From Candidatus Obscuribacterales bacterium (GTDB taxonomy: Bacteria > Cyanobacteriota > Vampirovibrionia > Obscuribacterales > Obscuribacteraceae): a stretch of 64,000 nucleotides of DNA. Positions 26,390 through 34,224 of the stretch are shown piece by piece; the first letter of the stretch is position 1; each line of letters begins with the position of its first letter. Position numbers and translations under genes: made by a program. The notes under the pieces were generated by a model, which did not search any database, had not been told where the DNA came from, and saw only the letters and a program-made list of their open reading frames with translations. The stretch covers positions 1 through 64,000 of the forward strand of contig JAIETF010000069.1 in the NCBI GenBank assembly GCA_019745415.1, given 5' to 3'.

Positions 26390-27769
26390 CTATACTTTCT
26401 CAGCGGCTCTCTCTGCTACTGTTAAATTCTTGTTCTCGAATTTCTTAGGCTCGATTTTTCTCACCACCTTGCCTTTAGATGTTTTCATTCGACCGGTGCG
26501 GTAGAGCCACATGACGATGGCGCGAGCCAACTTGGTGCTGTCGTGGTGTGCCACCGTCGTATCAGAAGTAAGAGGTCGCTTGATCACAGTCAGACCTTGT
26601 TCTTTGACCTTCTCTGGGTCGAAGCGCACCACGGCGGTCTGGTCGGTCTTGCCTTCATTAACCAAGACTGCATGCAAGAGCCTACCTTCATTTGTTTTGA
26701 CAGAACCGGCATGTGCCAAAAGGGCTTCAACATGGTCCCCGACTGAATAGCCGGTGGTCTCACCGGCTTGGGTGGAGACATTGCAAACATAAAGTTTACG
26801 ACCTTCGGCAGCTCTAATAGCTGACACTATACCCGGTACCAAAAGATTGGGAATAATGGAAGTATACAAGCTCCCGGGCCCAAGCACGATTAGTTCGGCA
26901 TCGAGAATAGCCTCCACTGCTTCTTGCACAGCTTCAGGCAGGGCGGGCTCGCAAGTAATTGTCTTAATGCGTTTGCCCACCGTGGTCAAAACAGACTCAC
27001 CAGTCACTTTAGTGCCATCAACAAACTCAGCAGTTAATGTCAAACTAGACAAGGTAGATGGCAGCACTTGTCCGCAGCTATTCAAGACATGCGAGGCGGT
27101 GCGGGTAGCCTTAATGATATCACCACCGGTGACAGCGCAAAGAGCAGTGATGAAGAGATTACCAAAACTATGGCCTTCTAGACCTTCGCCAGACTCGAAA
27201 CGATAGCGAAAGAGTTCGGTGACTATCTTATCTTGATCGGCTAAAGCCGTGATGCAGTTTCTTATGTCGCCGGGGGGCAGCACTCCCAGTTCTTGCCTTA
27301 AACGCCCCGAACTGCCACCATCGTCGCCAACAGTGACTATAGCGGTCAAATTATTCGAATAACGCTTCAAGCCATTCAGCAAGTTGGACAAACCGGTGCC
27401 ACCGCCAACAACCACAATTTTGGGTCCACGCTCAAGATAGCGGCGGCGATAGAGTACATCGGGGATAGCCTCGCGGTCATCAGGCAGATAAGCGCCAAGC
27501 ACCCGCTGCGTCACTCGCACCACAGAAAAAAGTAAGCCGATAGATCCAAGCGAGAGAAAAATGATGCCGTTAACTTTACTGGGCAAAACGGCAGCGGTAT
27601 CAGAAAGCACTTCGTGCATAAACTTCTGAATGCGCAAAACTGGATGTTTATCTAGCAACCAGAGCACACCAAATACAATGGCGGCTATGCTCATGAGAAT
27701 TACAAGAATATAGCGCTTCAGCCCAGGCAAAAGGAAACTTCTGATGCGATAAAGGAAAGAGCGCTTCAT
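26390..27769 (-). CDS. yvcK: YvcK/CofD-family gluconeogenesis factor with membrane anchor
   Basis: 459 residues. Two hydrophobic segments at the N-terminus (~18-40 and ~65-88) precede a CofD-like domain with VVVGGGTGLSNLLNGLKRY near residue 120 and VTVGDDGGSSGRLRQELG near 146. YvcK proteins bind UDP-sugars and are needed for cell-wall and carbon homeostasis on gluconeogenic carbon sources. Classic YvcK lacks the membrane segments; a membrane-anchored form is common in cyanobacteria. Its start overlaps the RapZ-like gene by 4 bp, matching the usual yvcJ-yvcK pairing. A role in gluconeogenic growth fits the glyoxylate shunt at 1-3 kb. Confidence 0.9.
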   Translation of the reverse strand: MKRSFLYRIRSFLLPGLKRYILVILMSIAAIVFGVLWLLDKHPVLRIQKFMHEVLSDTAAVLPSKVNGIIFLSLGSIGLLFSVVRVTQRVLGAYLPDDREAIPDVLYRRRYLERGPKIVVVGGGTGLSNLLNGLKRYSNNLTAIVTVGDDGGSSGRLRQELGVLPPGDIRNCITALADQDKIVTELFRYRFESGEGLEGHSFGNLFITALCAVTGGDIIKATRTASHVLNSCGQVLPSTLSSLTLTAEFVDGTKVTGESVLTTVGKRIKTITCEPALPEAVQEAVEAILDAELIVLGPGSLYTSIIPNLLVPGIVSAIRAAEGRKLYVCNVSTQAGETTGYSVGDHVEALLAHAGSVKTNEGRLLHAVLVNEGKTDQTAVVRFDPEKVKEQGLTVIKRPLTSDTTVAHHDSTKLARAIVMWLYRTGRMKTSKGKVVRKIEPKKFENKNLTVAERAAEKV

Positions 27770-28248
27770 TTGCTGCCTTGCCCGCCTCCGCCTGGAACGG
27801 TTATCGAACTGCGTGCTTCCAGTTGCCTGAAAACACCCATCTCTCGATGCTCGATATCAATAACTATATCTGGATACTTGGCTCTCAACGCTTCGGCAAG
27901 AGTCTCGGCTACCGACACCGAACGGTGCTGCCCACCGGTGCAACCAAGTGCGATGGTAAAGACGTGACTCTTGGTTGCGAACATCAATGGCATTACTTGC
28001 TCGACAAGCGGCAAAAGATGCTCAAGAAAACCGCAAGCACTGCCCTGCTCCATAACATAGTCTCGCACAGGTTTATCTAAACCGGAAAGCGGGCGCAACT
28101 CCTCCACCCAATAGGGATTTTGGAGAAAGCGAACATCAAAGAGCAGATTAGCTACGGGCGGATCACCCTTCTTGAAGCCAAAGGAAATTATCTTGATTCG
28201 GTGTGACTCGTCGTGCTCTAGCACTTTATTAGTACTGTCCTTCACCAC
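27766..28248 (-). CDS. Stand-alone RapZ/YvcJ C-terminal domain
   Basis: 160 residues matching only the C-terminal half of RapZ (YvcJ): IKIISFGFKKGDPPVANLLFDVRFLQNP, here split in two for reading (IKIISFGFKKG; FDVRFLQNPYW), LGCTGGQHRSVSVAETLAEA near 103, and IEHREMG. In enterobacterial RapZ this half binds small RNA and glucosamine 6-phosphate. The N-terminal P-loop kinase-like half (~150 residues, Walker GxSGSGKS) is absent, and the 13-bp gap upstream cannot hold it. It lies between def and yvcK and overlaps yvcK by 4 bp. A regulatory role with YvcK is inferred. Confidence 0.85.
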   Translation of the reverse strand: MVKDSTNKVLEHDESHRIKIISFGFKKGDPPVANLLFDVRFLQNPYWVEELRPLSGLDKPVRDYVMEQGSACGFLEHLLPLVEQVMPLMFATKSHVFTIALGCTGGQHRSVSVAETLAEALRAKYPDIVIDIEHREMGVFRQLEARSSITVPGGGGQGSK

Positions 28249-28261
28249 TCTGCCTTTTCGG

Positions 28262-28858
28262 TTAGCTGGTCACAGCTTCTTTGCTGGGCACGGACAGGGT
28301 TAGCCCCTCATCTTCTTCGCCCAGTTTCTTTGAAATCTCTTCAGCATCTCCATCAAGAAGCCCTGCTTTGGTCATTTCCAGGTCTCTCTTCAATTCATTG
28401 GTGGCCTTTTCGATGAAAAGCTTGCCGTCAAGGTGGTCGATTTCATGCTGAATAGCCCGACTAAGCAGATTGCCCTCGGCTGTCAGCTTCAGTGTCTGCC
28501 CTTTCAAGTTCTGAAAACGCACGACTACTTTTGATGCTCTCTTCACTTCAAAAAAGACATCTGGAAAGCTTAAGCAGCCCTCTTGACCAATCATTTCACC
28601 GTCTTTCTCAATAATCTCGGGATTTATAAAGACGATGGGCTTGGCCGGCTCTTCCTCAGAGCTGACGTCGATGACCATGAGGCGCTTAGATACGCCTACC
28701 TGAGGAGCAGCCAAACCGACTCCATCGCTCTTGTACATGGTGTCGAGCATATCTTGGGCGAGTTTGCGTACCGAGGCATCGATTATAGTTATCTTCCTGG
28801 CCTTCTGCTTCAGCACTGGGTCTGGATAAATTCGTAACTTTAATACCGACATCTTCAA
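28262..28858 (-). CDS. def: Peptide deformylase
   Basis: Metalloenzyme that removes the N-formyl group from nascent proteins. 198 residues with all three motifs: GVGLAAPQVG (~46-55), EGCLSFP (~92-98, metal-binding Cys) and HEIDHLDG (~138-145, metal-binding His pair). The C-terminal ~35 residues are an acidic extension. First gene of a four-gene minus-strand operon (def, RapZ-C, yvcK, flavin reductase). ATG preceded by GGAGG. Confidence 0.96.
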   Translation of the reverse strand: MKMSVLKLRIYPDPVLKQKARKITIIDASVRKLAQDMLDTMYKSDGVGLAAPQVGVSKRLMVIDVSSEEEPAKPIVFINPEIIEKDGEMIGQEGCLSFPDVFFEVKRASKVVVRFQNLKGQTLKLTAEGNLLSRAIQHEIDHLDGKLFIEKATNELKRDLEMTKAGLLDGDAEEISKKLGEEDEGLTLSVPSKEAVTS

Positions 28859-28928
28859 GCCTCCGTATATATGGCGTATTTTAGCCCAAGACTAGCCAAG
28901 AGGTCCAGTTCTTAATAGAATACTTGCG

Positions 28929-30143
28929 ATGAACTCAACTAAAAACTTACCAAAACCCGGGTTAAAGCCCTCATTTCAGCATTCTTTCAGGCTCTCTCGG
29001 CACCCTGAGCGCTTCTTCACCCTGGCAACCGCCTTTTCTATTTCTCTCATAGCAGCCCAAAGAGGGCAAGCTGCCGACTGGGGGTATGAAGACGGAGCCG
29101 TTGAGAAGCAAGAAAGCCAACCGGCAATTAAGCCGGCAAATAAGCCGGTAACAAAAGCAGTAACCATGGCGGAGACTTCCAAAACAAGTGCCAAAGCCAG
29201 TGTCAAAACAGTTGGGCAAGGCGAAACAAAACAGCCAAATTCTAATAAGCCTCTAAATTTAGATAAGCAAGCAAGCTTAAGCAACCAGATCAAACTAGAT
29301 GATAAAACTTCATGGCTGGAAATATTTGCCCTGGTAGCTTCCAGCGAAGGAGACGACCGTTTGGCGGTCAAATCTCTTTCTACTCTAAATTATGAACTGA
29401 GAGGCAAACTCGAACAGTTTCTAGACAAGAGACTGGCCGAGCCGAGCTTGAGCCCTCTATACAAAAACATCGCACCAATTTGGGCCGAGATTCGCCCTAA
29501 AGTAATGAGCCAAGTCGACTATAAAGAAAGTTACCGCCTGCTCTTTCGAGCCCTGATCAGACACTGGCTATTGAAGACCCAAAGAGCCCAAAGCCTGGAT
29601 GGGCATAGCGCCCAAGCGCTCAGCCTGGAGTCGGCCAGTAAAGAGAAAGAGCCAGAGAAACAAAACCAGGAAAAGGAAAAGCAAAAGACAGAGACTAAAA
29701 TTGAAAAGGGCGATGGCTACACCGAAGACCTATTTGCCGACCTAATCGGTCCGGCCCGAGTAGCGGAGCCGGGTCCACCGCCTTTGACCGAGGAGGCAGT
29801 GAAAGCCTATGCCGACATGACTTGCTTTCTATACAGCAAGAAGCATCCTGACAAGTCGGTGGATCAGGAAGACAACAGAGAGATTTTTGCCGGCGTGATC
29901 AGAGACCGCTTTCTTTCAGCACCGTCTGAGAAAGCACGTTTTGCGATGTGCAATTTCGATCTCACTTGGGCGGCATTTCGGTGCAAGTATCTTGATGCAG
30001 GCGCGGCCGAAAAACAACGCCTGGAAATTTACAGTCAAGACAGTCTCACCGGCAAAGAACTGACCAAGCTTTATGGTATGGGTCCTTGGGCCGAAAGCAA
30101 CCTCAAGAAAACGGCGCCTTTAGTAAAGCCGAAAGCGCCATGA
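28929..30143 (+). CDS. Hypothetical exported protein, Lys/Glu-rich
   Basis: Unrecognised 404-residue protein. A hydrophobic segment at ~30-48 ending GQAADWGYED suggests a signal peptide with a long charged N-region. Residues ~50-120 are a low-complexity Lys/Ala/Ser/Thr linker (KPANKPVTKAVT). A helical globular region at ~125-225 is followed by a Lys/Glu-rich stretch (KEKEPEKQNQEKEKQKTE) and a second globular part. Its 3' end overlaps the convergent UbiA-family gene by 24 bp. No motif supports a function. Confidence 0.6.
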   Translation: MNSTKNLPKPGLKPSFQHSFRLSRHPERFFTLATAFSISLIAAQRGQAADWGYEDGAVEKQESQPAIKPANKPVTKAVTMAETSKTSAKASVKTVGQGETKQPNSNKPLNLDKQASLSNQIKLDDKTSWLEIFALVASSEGDDRLAVKSLSTLNYELRGKLEQFLDKRLAEPSLSPLYKNIAPIWAEIRPKVMSQVDYKESYRLLFRALIRHWLLKTQRAQSLDGHSAQALSLESASKEKEPEKQNQEKEKQKTETKIEKGDGYTEDLFADLIGPARVAEPGPPPLTEEAVKAYADMTCFLYSKKHPDKSVDQEDNREIFAGVIRDRFLSAPSEKARFAMCNFDLTWAAFRCKYLDAGAAEKQRLEIYSQDSLTGKELTKLYGMGPWAESNLKKTAPLVKPKAP

Positions 30144-31145
30144 ATCAATTGCGTGCACAATAAACTTGAGATAGGTCTCAATGTGCCCATAAACCACGAG
30201 GAAACAAGAAAGCACCCAGATCAGCACGGCATTCTGAATTGGTCTATCTTTCAAGAGCACTTCTTCTGGCGAACCAGTGCTGGTATCACGTTCACTCAAA
30301 ACAAGATAGCGCAACACTCCATAAAGAACAGGAGGAATTGTAATCATCATCCAAGAACCGTAAGCTGAATTGAAGCAATACAGACAGTAAGATGTCACCA
30401 ATGACGGTACTATCACAGCCTCCATGCGGTCGAGAAGCGAAAGGGAATACTTGCCAAGCACTTTGCGGTGATGAGCGGCATCAGCCCCAAGAGCACGAAA
30501 TTCCTGCCTTCTTTTCTCTAGAGCCAAAAAGAGCGAACCCAAAGATGTACAAATCAAGAACCAAGGAGACAAATATATCTCGTGACCGCCGCGCGCACCG
30601 CTCAAGTTATGCAAATCAGGGAAAAGACCAGCGGGTAACAGGTCGAGAATGAAAGAACCGCTGGCGGAAGCAGCAGCGGCACCAGCCAAAGCTCTTAGGA
30701 CAAAGCCGGAAGCGATACAGAAGACATCGAGAATGACTCTATGCTTGAGCCTGGTGACATAAGCGGCTTGCAGCAATAGATAAGCCAAAATAACTAGACA
30801 AAGCGCTGGTCTGACCAGGTAGGCTAGCAGGAAGCTAACTAAAATAGCCAAAAGACCAACTGTCACAGCCGCCTTTACGGAGATTAGACCAGAAGCAATT
30901 GGCCGCTTGCACTTGGTGGGATGTTTTCTGTCGGCTTCAACATCAAGAATATCGTTGAAAACATAGACAGAACCAGACACCGCACAAAGAGAAAGAACGC
31001 AAACTCCCACATGCAGGAGGACATCGGGTCTGGTCAGTTGCCCGGCAAATAGAGCCGGGGCGAAGGCAATGAGATTTTTAGTCCACTGGCGCGGTCTAAG
31101 AAGCTTTATATAGGCGGACCGGGGTGCTTTATCTGAACTGGACAT
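30120..31145 (-). CDS. UbiA-family prenyltransferase, decaprenyl-phosphate phosphoribosyltransferase-like
   Basis: 341-residue integral membrane protein with eight or nine hydrophobic segments. The N-terminal KLLRPRQWTKN and the metal/diphosphate motif NDILDVEADRKHP (~65-77) with KCKRPIASG are typical of the UbiA subgroup that includes Rv3806c. That enzyme adds phosphoribose to polyprenyl phosphate, the first step to decaprenyl-phosphoryl-arabinose. The second motif region (~205-215, KRRQEFRALG) also fits. A quinone or haem prenyltransferase role is less likely given the RPRQWTKN block. It follows cobU by 19 bp. Confidence 0.82.
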   Translation of the reverse strand: MSSSDKAPRSAYIKLLRPRQWTKNLIAFAPALFAGQLTRPDVLLHVGVCVLSLCAVSGSVYVFNDILDVEADRKHPTKCKRPIASGLISVKAAVTVGLLAILVSFLLAYLVRPALCLVILAYLLLQAAYVTRLKHRVILDVFCIASGFVLRALAGAAAASASGSFILDLLPAGLFPDLHNLSGARGGHEIYLSPWFLICTSLGSLFLALEKRRQEFRALGADAAHHRKVLGKYSLSLLDRMEAVIVPSLVTSYCLYCFNSAYGSWMMITIPPVLYGVLRYLVLSERDTSTGSPEEVLLKDRPIQNAVLIWVLSCFLVVYGHIETYLKFIVHAIDSWRFRLY

Positions 31146-31164
31146 GAATCAATTATAAAGGCAA

Positions 31165-31755
31165 TTACTTAAGCCGCAAAGGTAATCCACTAAAGCAGAT
31201 GTAAACAGCTTCAGCCCAGGCGGCCGCTCTCTGGTTGGCAAGTCCAAGCAAGTCCCGATAAATTCTAGCCAGTTGCACTTCGGGGACTATTGCCATGCCC
31301 ACCTCATTTGAAACGAGAATGAAGTCGTAATCTTGTCTCGCTCTTGCCGCGTCCAATAGAGAATCTACTTCCTTAAGTACGTTTTCTTCGAGGCAGGCCA
31401 GAACCTCGACTGAACTGAGCCCGGAGGGCATAGAAAGCAAGAGATTAGAGACAAAAAGTGAAAGACAATCGAGCAAAACCAAACCCCTGCCGGAAGAGGG
31501 ACTAGGTAGCTCGATAATTGCTTTTGATACCATCAGCGGTTCTTCGACGGTATGCCAATCGGCAGGACGCCGACCTTGGTGATTAGAGATGCGCAGCACG
31601 ATTTCTTGATCTTCTTTGTCGACACCCATCGTTGCCAGATAGGTAACAGGCAGCCTCGATGCAAGAGCGAGCTTTTCCGCCAATTTAGACTTCCCAGACC
31701 TGGCACCACCGGTGATGAAGGTCAATCTTTCACTGTTCTCGGTCAAATTGTTCAC
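31165..31755 (-). CDS. cobU: Adenosylcobinamide kinase/guanylyltransferase
   Basis: Phosphorylates adenosylcobinamide and transfers GMP to it in the late, salvage-capable part of cobalamin synthesis. 196 residues with P-loop TGGARSGKSKLAE (15-27), the guanylylated-His region NHQGRRPADWHTVEEP near 58, and LVSNEVGMAIVPE near 150. No cobalamin riboswitch is visible in the short upstream region and no other cob genes are near, which suits corrinoid salvage. Confidence 0.93.
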   Translation of the reverse strand: MNNLTENSERLTFITGGARSGKSKLAEKLALASRLPVTYLATMGVDKEDQEIVLRISNHQGRRPADWHTVEEPLMVSKAIIELPSPSSGRGLVLLDCLSLFVSNLLLSMPSGLSSVEVLACLEENVLKEVDSLLDAARARQDYDFILVSNEVGMAIVPEVQLARIYRDLLGLANQRAAAWAEAVYICFSGLPLRLK

Positions 31756-31844
31756 CTCTTCCCCTAAGTTTGCTGGTTGCTGAAACGGTCAAAAACGCTT
31801 AAGCTATTGCTATCAGAATGCTACAAAAATACTAATTTATTTCG

Positions 31845-32780
31845 ATGTCGTCTATGTCAGCACAGAACTTGCCACAAAACGACAAAAATCAGCTCAATCT
31901 CTTTCAAGGTAGGTATCAGCCGAACTTCCTTGAGAAGACTCGACCTGCTAAAAGCGCAAAAAAAACTGGTGACGACTCGCCCGAAAAAATTGCCGGACAG
32001 ATAAACGAATTATACCGTTCGTTTATGCAAACCTATGTCAGGCAGATAAACAACGATACACTGAATGTCACCATAGGCGGGGTCAGAATCGGCAGTGCCA
32101 AATATTCCAGACTGGCGCAAATTAATCTAAAGTCGCGCATTATTACCTTTTCACGCTTCGCCATAGAGAATGTGCCGGAAAGAGGAAGGCGCTATTTAGT
32201 TTTGCATGAGCTGGCCCATGTGATTGAGGCTTCACATAACAAACATTTCTGGAATCAAGTGGAGAGGTTCGAACCGGAATACAAAGAGATAGGCGTAGCC
32301 CTAGACCGTGCCTTCAAGAAAAATGTGCAGAGATTTGAAGCCAGGCAAGCGCGCAAAGAAGCGCAAACCCTGGAAGGAGCTTTACGAGATCTCAACTTGC
32401 AAGGGGCAAAAAACCTGCTTTGGACGCCGGAATACGGCATTATAGAAAGAGGCGACCTGAAACTGGGTCTGCAGCAGGACCAACTGCAACTCTTTACCGC
32501 CGAGGTCTCAAGGTCATACTTTGATGAAGCATTCGATGAATACCTGGCCCTGAGAAATGATGACGACGACACAATCGAACTCAGCCAGGAAGCCTTTGAA
32601 GAACGCCAGAGAAAAAGTTGGGAAGACTTTATGCGCCCGGACCCCGTACTCGACAGCAAACCACAGCCAAGTAAAGACTGTTTAGACAATTTAAACAATG
32701 CAAACGATATCGACTTGGATGCCTGGTATGAAGACGACTTTTCCGACGGTTCAGCCTTTGGCACCATGAGCGGGGGCTAA
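31845..32780 (+). CDS. YgjP/SprT-like zinc metalloprotein
   Basis: 311 residues. The core (~75-160) has LVLHELAHVIEASHNKHFW, the HExxH plus downstream His zinc signature of the YgjP/DUF45 family, followed by ERFEPEYKEIG. Family members are metal-dependent hydrolases; some are annotated as UTP pyrophosphatases. The N-terminal ~50 and the acidic C-terminal ~100 residues are extensions. Met1 or Met4 could start. A terminator follows directly. Confidence 0.8.
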   Translation: MSSMSAQNLPQNDKNQLNLFQGRYQPNFLEKTRPAKSAKKTGDDSPEKIAGQINELYRSFMQTYVRQINNDTLNVTIGGVRIGSAKYSRLAQINLKSRIITFSRFAIENVPERGRRYLVLHELAHVIEASHNKHFWNQVERFEPEYKEIGVALDRAFKKNVQRFEARQARKEAQTLEGALRDLNLQGAKNLLWTPEYGIIERGDLKLGLQQDQLQLFTAEVSRSYFDEAFDEYLALRNDDDDTIELSQEAFEERQRKSWEDFMRPDPVLDSKPQPSKDCLDNLNNANDIDLDAWYEDDFSDGSAFGTMSGG

Positions 32781-32789
32781 TCAGCCAAC

Positions 32790-32816
32790 CTCTTTTGAAA
32801 GAGCTTAATTTTTTTT
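32790..32816 (+). terminator. Rho-independent terminator
   Basis: CTCTT/AAGAG hairpin (32790-32803) with a small loop, then CTTAA and eight T. Ends the YgjP-like gene transcript before fabF. Confidence 0.7.
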
Positions 32817-32945
32817 AGGGGCTAATCAGTATAGTAGTTATTAGAATTACATCTTCGAAGCAACGGCTTCTGCCGTATTGATGCGCCCACGAGACGGACG
32901 GCAATACAGAGCGGATGCATGGCAAGAATTAGGTGGTAATCAGAA

Positions 32946-34211
32946 ATGAAAAGAAGAGTCGTAGTTACTGGCATAGGCATAGTATCGCCTGTTGGTTTGA
33001 CGACAGAAGAGACTTGGAAAAATTTGCTTTCCGGCGTCTCAGGCGTTGACTTTCTCACCCTATTCAATCCTGACCAATTCGGCATGGAAACACGAATCGG
33101 AGCTGAAGTTAAGAACTTCGATATACAGCAGTTTTATCCGGACAAGCGCAAGGCCGGAGCCTTTATGAAGGAAATGGACCGGGTGACGCTCCTGGCCATG
33201 GCGGCGGCTAAACTCGCTTTTGAAGACAGCAAGCTGCAAGTGAATGAAGAGAATGCCCACAGGGTGTCCACCTTCATTGGCACAGGCGTAGGGGGATTGA
33301 CCACCACCACCCAAGACTATCAAAAGCTTTTGGAAGGCGGCCCGAAGAGAGTTGGCGTGCGCTCAGTGATCAAGCTTATGCCCAATGCTCCTTCCGGTCA
33401 GGTTGCCATCGAATTTGGTGCCAAGGGCAGAGCCAAGGGTGACGCCACCGCCTGTGCTTCTGGTCTTGATTCAATATTAGACGCCCTTATGTATATTCAA
33501 GATAACCGCGCCGACGTAGTCATCACCGGCGGTGCAGAAGCGGCGATCAATAGCGTCGGAGTATGTTCATTCAACAATATGACGGCCCTAAGCAAGCGCA
33601 ATAACGATCCCAAAAAAGCCAGCCGCCCCTTCATGAAAGATCGTGATGGCTTTGTTATCGGTGAGGGTGCTGCTGTTCTCATTTTAGAAGAATTAGAACA
33701 TGCCCGCAAACGCGGCGCCACCATTTATGCTGAGGTAAAAGGCGGTGGTGCCAGCTGCGATGCCAACCATATCGTTGCCCCTCTCGAAAATGGCGAAGGG
33801 GCTGTTAGAGCCATGAAAGAAGCTCTGCAAGACGCTGGAGTAGCTATTGACCAAGTGGATTATATCAACGCTCACGGTACTTCAACACCGCTCAACGACG
33901 CAGCTGAAACTAGAGCACTGAAGACAGTATTCGGCGACCATGCCAAGAAATTGGCCATTTCTTCAACCAAATCGATGATTGGGCACCTGCTTGGAGCAGC
34001 CGGCGCAGTAGGTGCGGCGGTGACCGCCCTTTCTATCAAGGAAGGAAAAGTTCACCCTACCATCAATCACGATTCGGATGAAAAAGACCCTGTTTGCGAT
34101 TTGGATTATGTGCCAAATGTCAGCCGCGAACTAAAAGTAAGAAACGCTTTGATAGAAGCTCTAGGCTTTGGTGGTCATAACACTGTCATAGTCATGGGTG
34201 CTGTCGATTAG
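32946..34211 (+). CDS. fabF: 3-oxoacyl-ACP synthase II
   Basis: Elongating ketoacyl synthase of type II fatty acid synthesis, condensing acyl groups with malonyl-ACP. 421 residues. Catalytic Cys170 in DATACASGLDS, His in NAHGTSTPLND (~310) and His in MIGHLLGAAGAVG (~347) give the Cys-His-His triad of KASII. The start MKRRVVVTGIGIVSP is canonical. No acpP or fabD/G neighbours, so it is outside the usual fab cluster. Confidence 0.96.
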   Translation: MKRRVVVTGIGIVSPVGLTTEETWKNLLSGVSGVDFLTLFNPDQFGMETRIGAEVKNFDIQQFYPDKRKAGAFMKEMDRVTLLAMAAAKLAFEDSKLQVNEENAHRVSTFIGTGVGGLTTTTQDYQKLLEGGPKRVGVRSVIKLMPNAPSGQVAIEFGAKGRAKGDATACASGLDSILDALMYIQDNRADVVITGGAEAAINSVGVCSFNNMTALSKRNNDPKKASRPFMKDRDGFVIGEGAAVLILEELEHARKRGATIYAEVKGGGASCDANHIVAPLENGEGAVRAMKEALQDAGVAIDQVDYINAHGTSTPLNDAAETRALKTVFGDHAKKLAISSTKSMIGHLLGAAGAVGAAVTALSIKEGKVHPTINHDSDEKDPVCDLDYVPNVSRELKVRNALIEALGFGGHNTVIVMGAVD

Positions 34212-34224
34212 GATCTAGCCTAAA

